Source: Paenibacillus cisolokensis
GTDB lineage: Bacteria; Bacillota; Bacilli; Paenibacillales; Paenibacillaceae
Assembly: GCF_018403665.1 (NCBI RefSeq)
Contig: NZ_BOVJ01000019.1
Location: 1 to 43,722, forward strand
Direction: 5' to 3'
DNA length: 43,722 bases
A program made the translations under genes and the position numbers. Below the pieces are notes generated by a model. It was given only the letters and a program-made list of their open reading frames with translations, ran no database searches and was not told where the DNA came from. Within the stretch, counting starts at the first letter, position 1. Every line of letters starts with the position of its first letter. This document shows positions 1 to 8,044 of this stretch, in pieces.

Positions 1-118
1 ACTTGACAGGGTGCAGTTCAAGGTCATTCAAGACCTTTTGGGACAGCCCCGTTCTCGGCTATTGCCGCCGTCCTTGCCAGCTATTCCGGGCTCTTCCGGC
101 TGCTCGCCTTCACGTTCT
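1..118. other. left edge, no gene; short hairpin and possible IS-like end
   Basis: No convincing coding frame is visible between the window edge and the stop of the first gene. Bases 19-36 form a small hairpin (AAGGTC, loop ATTCAA, GACCTT) followed by TTTTGGGACAGCCCC on the plus strand. It could be a terminator of a gene outside the window or the end of an insertion sequence. The GGACAGCCCC end has the look of an IS terminus, but the partner end is not in the window, so this is only a suggestion. Confidence 0.25.
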
Positions 119-1171
119 TCACGTTGCTTGATCGAACGCAAGGACAACCTGCAGTCCCGGTTCCGTCCGCTGATCCAGCATCTGATAAGCTCTCTTGCCG
201 TCGCGAAACGGCACGACATGCGTAATCAGCTCCTGCAGCCGCAGCTTCCCCTCTTGCACCAGCCGAAAGACCGTTTTCTCCAAACGCAATCGATCCCAGC
301 GATGGCTCAGCTCCGGCGCGATGCCGCCGATCTGGGAGCAGATGACCTGTATCCGGTTATGATGGAATTCCTCGCCGAGATACAAGCCGGCCCCCTCTCC
401 CTGGTAAAATCCGGCGCTGACTACCCGTCCGTTGTAAGCGCAGCTGCGTATCGCCTCGTGAAGGGCAGGATAAAATCCCGAAAAATCGATCGCGACATCG
501 GCCCCCCTGTTCCCGGTCAGCTTTTTGATTTCCTTGGCCGCATCGCAGCTGCCGCTGTTCAGGACAATATCCGCTCCCAGCTTCCGCGCAACATCCAACC
601 GGTAATCGTCCACATCTACAACAATGACGGACCCGCCGTTCAGTCTGACCAGTTGGGCGGCAATTTGTCCCGGAACGCCCTGGCCGAATACCGCAACCGT
701 CTCTCCGACATGAATATTGGCGTCCAATACGGCATTGAGGGCGATGGCGCCCATCTGCGAATAGATGCCTACGACGGGATCGAGGCCCTCGGGCAGCCTG
801 TGTTCCCGGGCATACGCTTCGTTCGTGACATGGGTCGATTTATGACCCCACGCACCGTAGACGATATCTCCGATCCGGATCGTCGTCACGCCGCTTCCCG
901 CTTCGACGACCTTGCCCACTTCCTCGTAGGCCCAGCAGCCTTTGATCGGATACAAAGGAGCGTAGTCGGTGCGGGCTTCGAACAGATTCGACTCCGGATT
1001 GCGCCGCTTGCTTACCATCGGGTTGGTGCCCCGGTAAGCCGTCAGCTGGGTGCCGGCGCTGATCCCGGAATACAGCGTCGCCAAGCGGACTTCATCCGGC
1101 TGCAAAGGCTTCTCGTCGTACGCTTCGGCTTGTATCGTTCGGGGCGCGGTGAATACCAACGTTTCTCCCAT
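119..1171 (-). CDS. medium-chain dehydrogenase/reductase, zinc-ligand-poor type
   Basis: A 350-residue medium-chain dehydrogenase/reductase, a cytoplasmic NAD(P)-dependent oxidoreductase. An N-terminal GroES-like domain (about residues 1-140) is followed by a Rossmann domain with the nucleotide loop GQGVPG near residue 163. Where zinc alcohol dehydrogenases carry the catalytic Cys of GICGTD, this protein reads GISAGTQ, and the four-cysteine structural zinc lobe is missing. It is therefore unlikely to be a classical zinc alcohol dehydrogenase. The ATG start has GAGAGGG about 7 bases upstream. It lies 93 bases after a Gfo/Idh oxidoreductase in the same direction. The pair probably acts on one sugar or polyol controlled by the adjacent YesN/YesM system; the substrate is unknown. 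Confidence 0.85.
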   Translation of the reverse strand: MGETLVFTAPRTIQAEAYDEKPLQPDEVRLATLYSGISAGTQLTAYRGTNPMVSKRRNPESNLFEARTDYAPLYPIKGCWAYEEVGKVVEAGSGVTTIRIGDIVYGAWGHKSTHVTNEAYAREHRLPEGLDPVVGIYSQMGAIALNAVLDANIHVGETVAVFGQGVPGQIAAQLVRLNGGSVIVVDVDDYRLDVARKLGADIVLNSGSCDAAKEIKKLTGNRGADVAIDFSGFYPALHEAIRSCAYNGRVVSAGFYQGEGAGLYLGEEFHHNRIQVICSQIGGIAPELSHRWDRLRLEKTVFRLVQEGKLRLQELITHVVPFRDGKRAYQMLDQRTEPGLQVVLAFDQAT

Positions 1172-1264
1172 GTTTCATCCCTCTCTTCGTTACGTCTCCA
1201 TAACCAGACGATCGACATTCCGGTTCAAAGGCTTTTTTCATCTCCGCACAGTGCGGCCGCGCCT

Positions 1265-2362
1265 TCAGACATCCCCTTGCCGCTTCAGCGCATCGATAAT
1301 CATGTTGAAAATGACAAGATCCTGCTTGTAATCTTCCGGCGTCGTCTTCGGCTCACGATCTCCGGTAATGACGTCATGCAAATATTTCAACTCGAGCGTA
1401 TAAGGATCGGTGAAGGTCGGCCGGATCACGGTTTCCTTGTATGCTTCGCCTTCGGTCTCATGTATGTGCAGCATAGTAGGGAGATGGCGGATGTAAGGCG
1501 TATCGTACTGCACCTTCACCGATTTGCGGCTCGAATACACTTCCACATGCGCGTCAAAGCGGCCCTGCCGATCGATGCCGGTCTCATAGGTGACGGAGAA
1601 ATCGCCGTAATCGAGAATCGCATTCAGGAAGATGCAGCCGTCGTTCCGGGACACCTTCGCCCCGATTACGCCTTCGGGCATGCCCAATGCTTCCCGCATC
1701 GCGGACAGATCGTGGCTTCCCAGACCGCACAACAAACGGTACACCGGGATCAATGGCGAGTCCGGCTTGAGGCCGGTCGCCTCCGCTCCGAGCCGTTCCG
1801 CTCTTGCTTTACGGTCCGCCATGGCGGCCTCCGGTATGTCGTCGAACGAAACGGTACGGCTGGTCTGCCTGATAAAATAGCTGTTCGGTCCGATTATATC
1901 CCGCACTCGCGCATAGGTGATCCGATCGAAACCGCCGATTTCCTTGACGGCTTCCGCGAACGAAGCCGCATAACGCCGCATATAGCCGACCATGATCTTG
2001 ACGTTGTTGCGGTCTCTCGCTTCCATGATCGCATCCGCTTCGGAGTGCGTGAGACACATCGGCTTTTCAATGAACACATGCTTGCCCTGATTGGCAGCGG
2101 CGATCGCGCATTCCGCGTGATATTCGTCGCTGTTCAGCACGAATACGACGTCCAGATCCTCCTGCTTCACCAGCTCGTTCATATCCGTATACAGATCCGC
2201 CACCTGATATTGTCTGCCGAGCCGCTCGACGAGCCCCGGCGAAATATCGCATAAGGCGGCAATCCGGAATTGTTCGGGAAGCGACTGCAGCACAGGCAGA
2301 TGGATGACCTGCGCCACTTCTCCGAGACCGACAAGTCCGACATTCAATCGTTTACGGTTCAT
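1265..2362 (-). CDS. Gfo/Idh/MocA family oxidoreductase
   Basis: A 365-residue NAD(P)-dependent sugar or cyclitol oxidoreductase of the glucose-fructose oxidoreductase/inositol dehydrogenase family. The Rossmann motif GLVGLGEVA lies near residue 10. The family's EKP signature is at about residues 99-101 and holds the lysine used in hydride transfer. The C-terminal half is the typical alpha/beta substrate domain. The frame stays open to a GTG at 2371, but the ATG at 2362 has AGGAG with 10-base spacing, so I prefer it. The gene starts 42 bases after the stop of the upstream YesN-type regulator, which suggests co-transcription. Substrate not determinable from sequence. Confidence 0.9.
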   Translation of the reverse strand: MNRKRLNVGLVGLGEVAQVIHLPVLQSLPEQFRIAALCDISPGLVERLGRQYQVADLYTDMNELVKQEDLDVVFVLNSDEYHAECAIAAANQGKHVFIEKPMCLTHSEADAIMEARDRNNVKIMVGYMRRYAASFAEAVKEIGGFDRITYARVRDIIGPNSYFIRQTSRTVSFDDIPEAAMADRKARAERLGAEATGLKPDSPLIPVYRLLCGLGSHDLSAMREALGMPEGVIGAKVSRNDGCIFLNAILDYGDFSVTYETGIDRQGRFDAHVEVYSSRKSVKVQYDTPYIRHLPTMLHIHETEGEAYKETVIRPTFTDPYTLELKYLHDVITGDREPKTTPEDYKQDLVIFNMIIDALKRQGDV

Positions 2363-2404
2363 CCTTGGCACGCTCCTGACATTATAGAATCGGGCTGCAA
2401 AAAA

Positions 2405-4000
2405 TCAGGAAGAAATTTTATGCTTGTATTCCGTCGGATTCATGCCGGTCATCTGCTTGAAGCGCTGATAGAACGTATCGAGCGTCACATATCCGACCTT
2501 CTCGGCGATTTCGTAAACCCGAAGCTGATCCTTCCGAAGAAGCTCTTTCGCCTTCTCGATTCTCAGTCTCGTGACGTACTGGCTGAACGACTCGCCGAAC
2601 GTAGCTTTGAACAATTGGCCCAGGTAAGCCGGGTTTTTGTAGACATGCGCGGATATCATTTTCAGGCTGATGTCATCCGAATAATGCTCGTCGATAAACG
2701 CTTTCACCTCCTGCATCACATCCGGAAGCCTCGCAGCTCTCAGTTCGGATAAATATTGCGCGGTGCGCCGGCTCAGTTCCCCGATCCGTTGCCGCAAAGC
2801 GTCCAAGGAACGCTTGACGAATACCGTTTCGTATTCCTGCAGCCGTTCACCGAATATTCGGCTTACGTCTCCGTTATATTCCCGCACCAGACGAACCATG
2901 CCCATAATCAGTTCAAGGCAAAGTCCTCTGACCAATTCCGGCGTTTTCGCACTGGTCCGGATCTTCTCAAAAAACAAGTCGAGCTCCCGGTTCAGCCGGA
3001 CCGGGTCCGTATCGTCCAGCGAGCGGATAATCGTGTCGATATTGAACGGAGCCTGCCCGGCGGAAGGCCGATCGCCCGAATGATAATACCGTTCCAACTG
3101 GCCATAATGGAACACCCCTCCTTTCCCTTCGAGCAGCATATATTCCAGGGCCTGAAGCGCTTCGTGACGGGATTGGCGGATCGATTGCCAGCTTCGGTAA
3201 GGCTTGCCGATGCCGATCGAAACCGAAATTTTGACAAAGCGTCTCAGCGAATCTCTGATCTCCGAGCATAACGTCTCCAATTCCGGCCGCTTCCGCGGGT
3301 CATGCCGCAGCAGCATGCCTATGCGCTCCTGCGAATCCTCGTACGTTTGCAACCATCCGCGCTTGTACCCGATTTCGGCCGCAATGTTCCGGATCATGAA
3401 CCGCTTCAGGTCCAGCTCCGATTCCGAGCATTCGGCCACATACCGCTCATAATCGTCCATCTCCAGAAGCAGAACCTGGAAACATTCATCATCTTCGCAG
3501 TGCAGCATATCTCCGATCAATTTCAGTTCGTCCGGCTTGACGAGCTTGCCGCGGCATAATTCCTGAAGCCACTTTTCCTGTATAAACTGGCGTTCTGCCC
3601 GTTCTCGGCCGCGAAGCTGATCACGTTCGTCGAGCAGCGCTTTCGCTTTGTCCATGCACTGCGCCAACGACTGCCTCGTTAACGGTTTCAGCAGAAAATC
3701 GAGCACGCCCAGCTGAATCGCTTCTTGCGCGTAATGGAATTCACCGTATGCGCTCATGACTACAACGGCGATTTCCGGAAATTGCCGCCTCACTTTACGA
3801 ATGTATTCCAAGCCGTCCAGCACCGGCATACGGATGTCCGTGATGACGAAATCCGGGCGCCAGATCGGCATGTACGCCAAAGCTTCCGCTCCGTTCGCCG
3901 CTTCCCCGACGATGCGGAAACCGCATTCCTGCCAATTCACGAGCAATTGCAGCCCTTCTCTGACATCGGCTTCGTCGTCCACGATAATGGCTCTATACAT
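2405..4000 (-). CDS. YesN-type response regulator, AraC output domain
   Basis: A 531-residue DNA-binding response regulator. The N-terminal receiver domain (about 1-120) has the acidic pair D8-D9, phosphoacceptor D55 in VITDIRMP, and the conserved lysine in FLLKPL. A long middle region follows, then a C-terminal AraC/XylS double helix-turn-helix (about residues 430-531) ending in QRFKQMTGMNPTEYK. An in-frame ATG at 4018 exists, but it sits inside the ribosome site. The ATG at 4000 has GGAGG with 8-base spacing and begins exactly at the receiver fold. The start overlaps the stop of the sensor kinase by 8 bases, so the two are translationally coupled. It probably activates nearby carbohydrate genes, perhaps the divergent secreted hydrolase. 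Confidence 0.92.
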   Translation of the reverse strand: MYRAIIVDDEADVREGLQLLVNWQECGFRIVGEAANGAEALAYMPIWRPDFVITDIRMPVLDGLEYIRKVRRQFPEIAVVVMSAYGEFHYAQEAIQLGVLDFLLKPLTRQSLAQCMDKAKALLDERDQLRGRERAERQFIQEKWLQELCRGKLVKPDELKLIGDMLHCEDDECFQVLLLEMDDYERYVAECSESELDLKRFMIRNIAAEIGYKRGWLQTYEDSQERIGMLLRHDPRKRPELETLCSEIRDSLRRFVKISVSIGIGKPYRSWQSIRQSRHEALQALEYMLLEGKGGVFHYGQLERYYHSGDRPSAGQAPFNIDTIIRSLDDTDPVRLNRELDLFFEKIRTSAKTPELVRGLCLELIMGMVRLVREYNGDVSRIFGERLQEYETVFVKRSLDALRQRIGELSRRTAQYLSELRAARLPDVMQEVKAFIDEHYSDDISLKMISAHVYKNPAYLGQLFKATFGESFSQYVTRLRIEKAKELLRKDQLRVYEIAEKVGYVTLDTFYQRFKQMTGMNPTEYKHKISS

Positions 4001-5791
4001 CGGCACGGCCTCCTCCATTGCGAATCTGTAATGGCAGCAGCAGCGTCACTTTCGCGCCTCTCGGAGCGATGCGCTCCAGTTCGACGCCGAACGGCTCCCC
4101 GTACAGAGACACGATCCGGTCATGAACATTGCGCAGTCCGATGCTTTTCGTCCCGCTCTCCGGACCGTTATTTTGCAGGGATTGTCGTACTTCCTCCAGC
4201 TTCTCGGGCGCAAATCCGGCGCCGTTATCCTCGACCGCGATTCGCAGCGTCCGTTCGTCCGTCCGGACCGACAGATGCAGCAGGCAATTCGTCGCGCTTT
4301 TCTCAATACTGTGAATAATCGCATTCTCCACAATCGGCTGAATAATGAACTTGGGAATCCGCAGCCCTTCCGCCGCCGGATCGACTTCCAGCACGAACCT
4401 GATTTTCTCTTTGAACCGCAGCTGCTGCAGCCGGATATAGTCCCGGACAAACCCCAGTTCCGTTTCGACCGGAATGAAATCGTCCTGCCAGCTGATGGTT
4501 CTCCGGAACAACTGGGCCAGCAGCTCGATTTTTCAACCGTTTCGTCGTCCCTGCTTCGGAGCGCGCCGGTACGGATCGAATCGAGCGTATTAAACAAAAA
4601 ATGAGGATTGATCTGGCTTTGAAGCGCTTTCAACTCTGTTTGTTTTTGCTTGAGCTCCAGATCTTTCCGCTTGATCTGACTTTCGTATACTTCTTCGACA
4701 AACTCTCTCAATCTTGTGGACATCAGGTTGAAGGTATGGCCCAGCTCGGCGATTTCATCTTTGCCTTCGATTTCGACGACGTCTCCAAACCGTCCGTGGC
4801 GAATGGCGTTCATTTTCTTCGCAAGCAAGCGGATTCTCTTGGTCAATTGCCAGGTGACGAGCAGCACCGCCCCGACCGACCATATCAATAGCAGCATGGT
4901 AACCGCAATGCCCCAATTCCGTTTACGCTTGGCCTCGTTCAACAGATAAGAATCCGGTATAACCGTATACACTTTCCAGTCCAGCAGATCGCTTGTCGAA
5001 TGTATAGGTTCGACGAACAAAAGGGAGTTCCTGCCGTCGAACTCGGCCTGCACGTAACTCTCGTCCGCCTCGAGCAGCGCTTTATCGATATATTGATACA
5101 GCGGAGTTCCGAGCAGCTCTCTCCGGTTCGAAGAAATGATCTCGCCGCCCGGATTGACGATGAAAATAAACTTTTCATGATGGCTCTCCTCCGAAATCAA
5201 GGAATAGAGATGCTTCTCGTTAATTTCCATCAACAACACGCCGACGATCGAATTGTTCACAAGCAACGGCCGGGCAAAAGAGAAGACGGGAGTGATCGGA
5301 ATAGCGGCATCCTTCGACTTGTCGACCAATCCTTGCCATACGAGGCCTTTGCCATGCCGCTTGACTTCCTGGTACCATTCGGCGGAGCGAACCGCTTCAT
5401 CCGCGTATGCGATATGGGTGTGATCGAGCAGCAGGCTGTTGTTTTCCACGTACACCGTAGCCTTCAAATACGGGTTGACTACCGAGTATCGGCCGATCTC
5501 GTTGGCAATGATCTTGGTGTGCCCGTCCAGCTGCTCCTGCCAGTCGTCCGGAGGTTCTCCGAGAAACATTTTTAATTCCTGATGGGAAATGATCAGGTTC
5601 GACATCTGAATATACGTCAGCAGACGTTCCCGCAAATTTTCTCTTATTTGCTGCTGCGAAGCCCGCGTCGTCTTGATCGTATGATCCAGCACCATATTGT
5701 ACATCTCGTTCGTAAAATAATAGCCCAGCACGGTTAACGGCGCGATAATGAACATCAACAGGATGAGAATCAGCTTGTGCCGCAGTTTCAT
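3993..5791 (-). CDS. YesM-type sensor histidine kinase (frame broken at 4529-4533)
   Basis: Membrane sensor kinase, 599 residues once one base is restored. A signal-anchor helix (about 7-27), an extracellular Cache-like sensing domain, a second helix (about 293-317) and a HAMP segment lead to the His_kinase domain with QINPHFLFNTL (histidine near residue 395). As given, the frame breaks after DDETVEK at a run of five T (4529-4533; five A on the coding strand). One extra A yields EKIELLAQLFRRT and joins the downstream frame, which carries the ATPase motifs IIQPIVENA, DNGAGF and GLRNV. The total length with one base added is an exact multiple of three. Most likely a homopolymer sequencing error. 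It is paired with the YesN regulator that overlaps its stop. Confidence 0.88.
4529..4533 (-). other. frameshift site in sensor kinase
   Basis: A run of five T on the plus strand where six would keep the kinase frame open. Upstream codons read to GTT GAA and downstream codons resume as ATC GAG CTG CTG when one A is added on the coding strand. Confidence 0.85.
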
Positions 5792-5893
5792 GCCCCGTCC
5801 CCCAAAGCGTCGTTTCGTCGTTTCCTTTCATGATATATGCTTCCCTATTCTATCATCGAAATCGCTCGTCCTGTACCCGCCGTTCCAAACTTA

Positions 5894-5899
5894 TATAAT
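5894..5899 (+). promoter_or_regulatory. candidate -10 box for the secreted hydrolase
   Basis: A perfect TATAAT lies in an AT-rich stretch of the 220-base divergent interval. The matching -35 position (CTGTAC at 5871-5876, 17-base spacer) is poor, which would fit an activator-dependent promoter. No clear promoter was found for the divergent kinase. The rest of the interval shows nothing recognisable. Confidence 0.35.
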
Positions 5900-6011
5900 T
5901 TGCCGGGATATTTTATTCATTTTGCATGAAGGAAACCGTCCTCCGCTGCAGTACAATCGAATCGAAGCGCATCGTGAACTCTATCTAAGTCTATTGGAGG
6001 TGGAATTACGG

Positions 6012-7895
6012 ATGAGCCTTAAACGATCGAGAAAATTATGGGTTGCGCTTGCCCTGTCGTTGACGCTTTTATTCGCCTGGGCAGGCATCGCCGCCGCGGA
6101 AGACCTGACCGTCAACATGAATGAAGTCGTCAGTGAAATCGAGTATCCGTTCTTCGGCGTCAATTATGTGGCTTTCTGGGACTCGATCCAGGGAAGTAAC
6201 GCCAGCAAAGAAGCTTTGAAGAGGTCCGGTATTCAAGTTATACGTTTTCCGGGCGGCGCGCCTGCCGAATGGTACGACTGGTCCGATCCGTATGCGGACG
6301 GCTGGAGCAGCACCGGCACTGCCGATTTATGGAACTTTGCAAAAGACATTCCTGCCAAATTGCTTCTTCAAACCAACCCCACAAGCAACCACAACAATAA
6401 CCCTTCCGGTACGCACGCCGCCAATTGGGTGGCATATACGGTCAACAACGATATAGACGTCCCGTTCTGGGAAGTGGGCAACGAGCCCGATATTGAAATC
6501 GAAACGCCGAACGATTGGACAAACTTCCAGCCTTATATCGATAAATTTAACGAGCATGCCGCAGCCATGAAGGCGCAAAACAGCGCGATCAAAGTATTCG
6601 GACCCGTCGGGACGAACGCCTGGTATTGGTGGGGCCTCAACACGCTGGATATGTTCCTGAACAAAACCGGCAACCGGTTCGGAACGGGACTCGTAGACGG
6701 CGTATCCCTCCATTGGTATCCCGGGCCAGGGGAACCGACGACCGGCTATGATCAAATCAAAGCGCTGCCGCAAACGTGGCAGTCCAGCTACAACTTCATC
6801 CGGGGCAGAATCCAGGCCAACGACACCCGGAATTTGCCTGTCTTCATCACCGAGACGAATGCCGCGACGCCGCCGTTCGTCCCGGCCGGAGAAGTCAGCC
6901 AACGAATGGCTTCCGCGCTTGCCAACGCGGACTTGCTCGGCGCGATGCGCAACTCCGGCGTCCAACATGTGTCGTTGTTCGGTGCGATTCACAACGTAGA
7001 TGACAATTACGGCCTGTTGTACGGCCAGAACGAATCGAGGCCGGCCGACACGCCGACGCCGACTTACTTTATCTTCCCGATCTGGACCCAGTCCGGCAAT
7101 ACGGTCATTGACGTCGACGGATTGGTCGATCCAAGCAACACGCTTGTCGCATATGCTTCCAAGAAGTCGTCCACCAGCTCGCAGGTGCTTGTCATTAACA
7201 AAACCGGCGCCTCGCGAACGGTCAATCTGAGCTTTAACGGCATGACGATTCAAGGCGGCAATGTCAAGATATACGAGCTCAGACCGAGCGGCGGCGGCGC
7301 ATGGGACAGGGACGTGTATTATAACGGCGTGTTAAATCCAAGCGTAACGAGCGGAAGCCTGCCGGCGCCGTATTCCTTCGCCGTCAGCGGCGCCAGCTAC
7401 AGCCGCAGCGTTCCGGCCTACTCCATTACCTTGTTTGACTTTACCGCCTCCGGCGGAGGCTCTTTCGATCCGGCACACTACCATTTCGAAGACGGCCAGC
7501 TTCACGGCTTCTACCAGGAAGGCGGCGCTGCGGTGTCCAGCAGTACGGACCGCAGTTTCGCCGGCAACCGGTCGCTCAAGATCGGCATTAACGGAAACGG
7601 AACGTATATGGCCAGCAGAGACACGCCCGCCGTGCCTGCCGGTTCGACCGTTACGTTCCGGGTGTGGGTGCCCGACGGCGCGAATCTGGCGTCGATTCAG
7701 CCTTACGTGATGAGCCAAAACTGGACGTGGTACGGCAATTACCGGACCTATGCCGGCTTGGTCAAAAACGGCTGGAATACGATCGCCGTTCAAGTGCCTT
7801 CCGGCGCGGCAACGCCGATGTCGCGGCTCGGCGTGGAGGTGAAGACCAGCTCTTCGTGGAACGGTTCCGTATATGTAGACAGCATTTCCTGGTAG
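6012..7895 (+). CDS. secreted clan GH-A glycoside hydrolase with C-terminal carbohydrate-binding domain
   Basis: A 627-residue exported enzyme. A signal peptide (positive KRSRK, then a hydrophobic stretch, cleavage near AGIAAAE) precedes a TIM-barrel catalytic domain (about 30-400). It has the clan GH-A pattern: acid/base glutamate in WEVGNEPD and a probable nucleophile glutamate in VFITETNAA. A small beta domain follows, then a glycine/serine-rich linker and a beta-sandwich of about 150 residues rich in exposed Trp/Tyr that resembles a carbohydrate-binding module. Clan GH-A includes xylan-, mannan-, arabinan- and glucan-active families. I cannot fix the family, but an arabinofuranosidase-like or mannanase-like role is plausible. 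The frame is open further upstream; the ATG at 6012 is chosen because it starts the signal peptide and follows GGAGG. It is the only plus-strand gene in the first 38 kb. Confidence 0.85.
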   Translation: MSLKRSRKLWVALALSLTLLFAWAGIAAAEDLTVNMNEVVSEIEYPFFGVNYVAFWDSIQGSNASKEALKRSGIQVIRFPGGAPAEWYDWSDPYADGWSSTGTADLWNFAKDIPAKLLLQTNPTSNHNNNPSGTHAANWVAYTVNNDIDVPFWEVGNEPDIEIETPNDWTNFQPYIDKFNEHAAAMKAQNSAIKVFGPVGTNAWYWWGLNTLDMFLNKTGNRFGTGLVDGVSLHWYPGPGEPTTGYDQIKALPQTWQSSYNFIRGRIQANDTRNLPVFITETNAATPPFVPAGEVSQRMASALANADLLGAMRNSGVQHVSLFGAIHNVDDNYGLLYGQNESRPADTPTPTYFIFPIWTQSGNTVIDVDGLVDPSNTLVAYASKKSSTSSQVLVINKTGASRTVNLSFNGMTIQGGNVKIYELRPSGGGAWDRDVYYNGVLNPSVTSGSLPAPYSFAVSGASYSRSVPAYSITLFDFTASGGGSFDPAHYHFEDGQLHGFYQEGGAAVSSSTDRSFAGNRSLKIGINGNGTYMASRDTPAVPAGSTVTFRVWVPDGANLASIQPYVMSQNWTWYGNYRTYAGLVKNGWNTIAVQVPSGAATPMSRLGVEVKTSSSWNGSVYVDSISW

Positions 7896-7904
7896 TTCGC
7901 ATCC

Positions 7905-7935
7905 AGGGGGGCGCGCATTCGCTGCGCGCCTCCTT
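7905..7935 (+). terminator. GC-rich stem-loop after the hydrolase
   Basis: A stem of about 13 pairs (8 perfect GGCGCGCA/TGCGCGCC plus an extension with wobbles), loop TTCGC, beginning 9 bases after the hydrolase stop. There is no T tract, so it is either a weak terminator or a 3' end stabiliser. Confidence 0.5.
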
Positions 7936-7980
7936 CGATCGATTGCTTGACTCAAGGCGATAATGTCCGTTCTTTTTATA

Positions 7981-8017
7981 GCGGAAAACAGTCCCGACAT
8001 AACAGGGACTGTTCCGC
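7981..8017. terminator. stem-loop between convergent genes
   Basis: GCGGAA and CAGTCCC pair with GGGACTG and TTCCGC around a GACATAACA loop, with a two-base bulge. It lies between the convergent hydrolase and nucleotidase genes and could end both transcripts, although neither side has a long T run. Confidence 0.5.
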
Positions 8018-8044
8018 ATGTCCATATTTCGATGTTCCCGTTAA

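Noticed and set aside
11-2254. A 747-codon open frame on the plus strand opposite the first two genes
   Set aside because: It is antisense to two well-matched oxidoreductases, shows no domain pattern, and results from the GC-biased third positions of the real genes.
6327-7253. A 308-codon minus-strand frame opposite the secreted hydrolase
   Set aside because: Antisense to a gene with signal peptide and catalytic motifs; no recognisable protein.
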